Source: Bacteroidales bacterium UBA7574
GTDB taxonomy: Bacteria > Bacteroidota > Bacteroidia > Bacteroidales > Paludibacteraceae
NCBI GenBank assembly: GCA_002479035.1
Contig: DLLA01000190.1
Span: 1 to 6,119, forward strand
Length of the DNA stretch: 6,119 nt
Direction of reading: 5' to 3'
Under the pieces are notes generated by a model. It had not been told where the DNA came from and ran no database searches. It worked only from the letters and a program-made list of their open reading frames with translations. The number at the start of each line of letters is the position of its first letter. Positions within the stretch are counted from its first letter, which is position 1. This document shows, in pieces, positions 5,101-6,119 of this stretch. A program made the position numbers and the translations under genes.

Positions 5101-6119
5101 GATAGTCTGGTGCGCATCACCGTAGGGCAGTTCACAGACACCGTTATTGTGGATACCATATCCACCTTACCCGTCACCAAGCAGACGGCAACCACTAAGG
5201 TGACATCCGTTTGCGATAGCATCACGACGTTAAAGTTGCATGTGAAGCCCCGCACGGAATTTCGTGTGGATCCTATTCGGGTGTGCACGTGTGATAGCAC
5301 CTATTTTGTATATGGTACCCATCAGGATACCGCGCGTTTTTCCGATGCCGTGCAGCAGACGGACTACCTGTACTATGATACAATCCAGAGTATCAATATG
5401 TACGACTGCGATAGTATTGTGATTTGGAACATTCAATTTATCCCCACTGATACCATTGACAGCGTCATCACACAAAATCAACGTTTGGATTGGCGTGAAT
5501 ATAAGTTGCGGGGCAATCACTATGGCGGCAAGGTGTTCTATGTTTTGGGGCAAACGCAGGATAGTCACAGGGATGGGCTGACCTACGATACGCTGGATAC
5601 ACAGGATAGTATCCTGTCGGCGGGGGTATATGGCTTTGAGAAACGTTACATGACCCCGACTCAAATCCACATGGGGCTGCGTGATACTACATTAACGATG
5701 TGCGATAGTGTCTATTATCTGCGTTTGCGCGTCATTCCTACCTACGACATCATCGAGGATATATCTGTTTGCGACCGTACAGACACATTGGCATATCCCC
5801 TTCAAGACACCCATGGCACCGACTCCCTTGTCAAGATTCCTGTCACGCCTATCCCCGACAAACCGTTGGATGCTGATGGCAATTTCGTGGGCAGAGAGGG
5901 TGAGTTCTATCCCGAAAAGTTCCGGCATTTGGGTGAAGATTATTTCCGTTATCCGTTGAAGACTGTGGATGGTGGCGACTCCATTATCTATCTGCATATC
6001 ACCGTTCATCCGTCCTACTATGATACCATCAGTGAGAATATCTGTGTGGGCAACCCTCAGTATGATCATTACGATTGGCGTGGTGATTCTTACACGACTA
6101 CTGGTATATACACCCGAAA
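2179..6119 (+). CDS. Large secreted protein, IgGFc-binding-like domain plus CDS-motif repeats (partial)
   Basis: The reading frame is open from ATG 2179 to the right edge: 1313 complete codons, C-terminus missing. ATG 2179 is the first in-frame start after stops at about 2155 and 2164. Residues 1-51 form a long signal peptide: an extended N-region, basic residues R24, R28 and K34, a hydrophobic core VLLWAVLSCF, and a likely cleavage GFA|QN after A51. Residues about 74-380 resemble the IgGFc-binding protein N-terminal domain of many Bacteroidota secreted proteins. Recognisable landmarks are EFYVTFMRN, LNLYATSK, ITLYASNSN, YVIQTFSADRSGNEFAIVS, GTSICADFPIAVYQGG and WGKNYVVTR. Residues about 400-660 are a middle region with scattered cysteines (C408, C531) and Ig-like character. 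From about residue 663 there are degenerate modules carrying C-D-S motifs (see the repeat entry). No catalytic motif is visible. It is probably an exported, cell-surface or secreted adhesion or structural protein. A type IX secretion sorting domain could sit at the unseen C-terminus. Binding to IgG should not be assumed from the domain name. Confidence 0.85.
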   Translation, partial: MFTKGTSHHILSFVVGIHAALCTRIGLRVQPVLKVLLWAVLSCFPFSYGFAQNSANGSSWWNGKGGDNSNANREFYVTFMRNNGRTVTDTKDVFLNLYATSKQDTKVTVTGWETQAGDMQGGKPWTQTYTVNKDQMIRIPIPLNVGYLEGVDRRTNKEWLHKGLIVTADNPITLYASNSNLNSYDASKIYPREALNREYVIQTFSADRSGNEFAIVSTANNNKIAINVQETQSGQVTLRQQITLTLQKGETYLYKAQGEATITSISGTSICADFPIAVYQGGENSAIPQDNTRGPFSHIYTQAPPTDSWGKNYVVTRTEGQNKDYVLFTAAEDATELYQNGNLIATLNKRQTWEILLEWPVAGREAVSFHASKAVMCCLYQIGDYTTNGVPTVTDITPIEQGVNEALCGTFRYCLNATMEEEIKHHFVNIVIPGVATGSMRLDGNSIPNWKTILLNGKIYAYTTVDVAGKTSFVLSNTSAPFVAHVYGRDELGNVGAISYSYSAGRKPQHSMNIIIPDGDLDSIVSEKTVCQNSSLLLFKSDIDFDYDSIKWEFQPTPKKGGKLKDGVVTYPKKGEEGYSERGSLRMTKDYENSNVVEDIVKMIVSRKTPICEQIINDTVMVQIFVRDTFATEVSYRNKDGNETVLLTDGPPEYREQWVQENCNICYGEDFTILSGDKEYPFMADTTKAQPLLQQLVPEYGVMFQCNRDYQFVDSLQSVTGCDSIVIRHVIIRRDYKSPTPIDTAVTICSRDLPFQWKKSDGTIIKTINVTDQQKETLKTEKVVINHPDTTLQTIYGCDSTTVALTLTVYPSVGKKTTDSIICVCDTSEFKWRDSTLVQWRNAGKLIVDTKAETWIIRDTLQDEGYQYGCGTVYELKLKLYAPIYKGTTKPFCGNDTLKTYAGKDVTKASFNGKDILYFNDTCRSKMPHGCDSIIVADTLVLFESKMIEVDTTICPSELATLFKDSDYPKFRKLDSLVRITVGQFTDTVIVDTISTLPVTKQTATTKVTSVCDSITTLKLHVKPRTEFRVDPIRVCTCDSTYFVYGTHQDTARFSDAVQQTDYLYYDTIQSINMYDCDSIVIWNIQFIPTDTIDSVITQNQRLDWREYKLRGNHYGGKVFYVLGQTQDSHRDGLTYDTLDTQDSILSAGVYGFEKRYMTPTQIHMGLRDTTLTMCDSVYYLRLRVIPTYDIIEDISVCDRTDTLAYPLQDTHGTDSLVKIPVTPIPDKPLDADGNFVGREGEFYPEKFRHLGEDYFRYPLKTVDGGDSIIYLHITVHPSYYDTISENICVGNPQYDHYDWRGDSYTTTGIYTR
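4165..6119 (+). repeat. Degenerate protein repeats with G-C-D-S-I motif
   Basis: Within the large protein, modules of about 60-100 residues each tend to begin with a cysteine after a short strand (such as TICS, IICVC, TICPS, RVCTC, SVCD, NICVG) and end with a CDS motif followed by a beta-strand-like segment. The CDS-motif positions are residues 722, 798, 870 (as GCGT), 931, 1012, 1077, 1175 and 1266 (as GGDS, cysteine lost). A ninth module starts at C1289 and runs off the edge with DWRGDSYTTTGIYT. The best preserved forms are TGCDSIV, YGCDSTT and HGCDSII. This resembles the '(Y/N)GCDSIV...L.V' repeats common in large Bacteroidota surface proteins. The copies here are strongly diverged in length and sequence, so repeat boundaries are approximate. 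Confidence 0.75.

Noticed and set aside
3592..6069. Several minus-strand open frames of 80-166 codons opposite the large gene
   Set aside because: They are antisense to a continuous plus-strand frame with a signal peptide and conserved modules. The frequent D-S and D-T codons of the sense strand keep the reverse frames free of stops.
4165..6119. CRISPR array or DNA tandem repeats
   Set aside because: The periodicity is at the protein level with unequal, diverged units. There are no constant DNA repeats with unique spacers.

Overview
The window looks like a chromosomal segment from an obligately anaerobic member of the Bacteroidota, most likely the order Bacteroidales (Prevotella-like). Two upstream regions carry the Bacteroidota promoter signature TAnnTTTG with a TTTG/TTG element about 20 bp upstream. 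None of the genes has a strong Shine-Dalgarno sequence. The protein content also fits: a large secreted protein with an IgGFc-binding-like N-terminal domain and repeated 'GCDSI' modules. The genus call is inference. All four genes read on the + strand, in two transcription units.

Unit 1 (promoter about 133-164, genes 201-1936) is a compact three-gene cluster. It encodes an Sfp-type 4'-phosphopantetheinyl transferase (201-797), a radical SAM enzyme of the pyruvate formate-lyase-activating type (794-1450) that overlaps the first gene by ATGA, and, 30 bp further on, a 151-aa protein (1481-1936). That small protein has an N-terminal four-cysteine module followed by a hydrophobic segment ending in a lipobox. 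No glycyl radical enzyme and no carrier protein lies in the window, so the substrates of both enzymes are unknown. The arrangement could be a small modification system acting on the lipoprotein-like partner, but that is a hypothesis.

The intergenic region 1937-2178 holds a weak terminator-like hairpin, a well-formed Bacteroidota promoter and a perfect 7-bp inverted repeat placed almost exactly at the predicted transcription start of unit 2.

Unit 2 (2179 to beyond the right edge) encodes at least 1313 residues of a very large secreted protein. It has a signal peptide, an IgGFc-binding-like N-terminal domain, a middle region, then eight complete and one cut-off degenerate modules marked by a C-D-S motif. 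It is probably a surface or secreted adhesin-like protein. Its C-terminus, where a type IX secretion sorting domain might be found, is outside the window.

Positions 1-132 hold no recognisable gene, only a hairpin and an 8-bp direct repeat.
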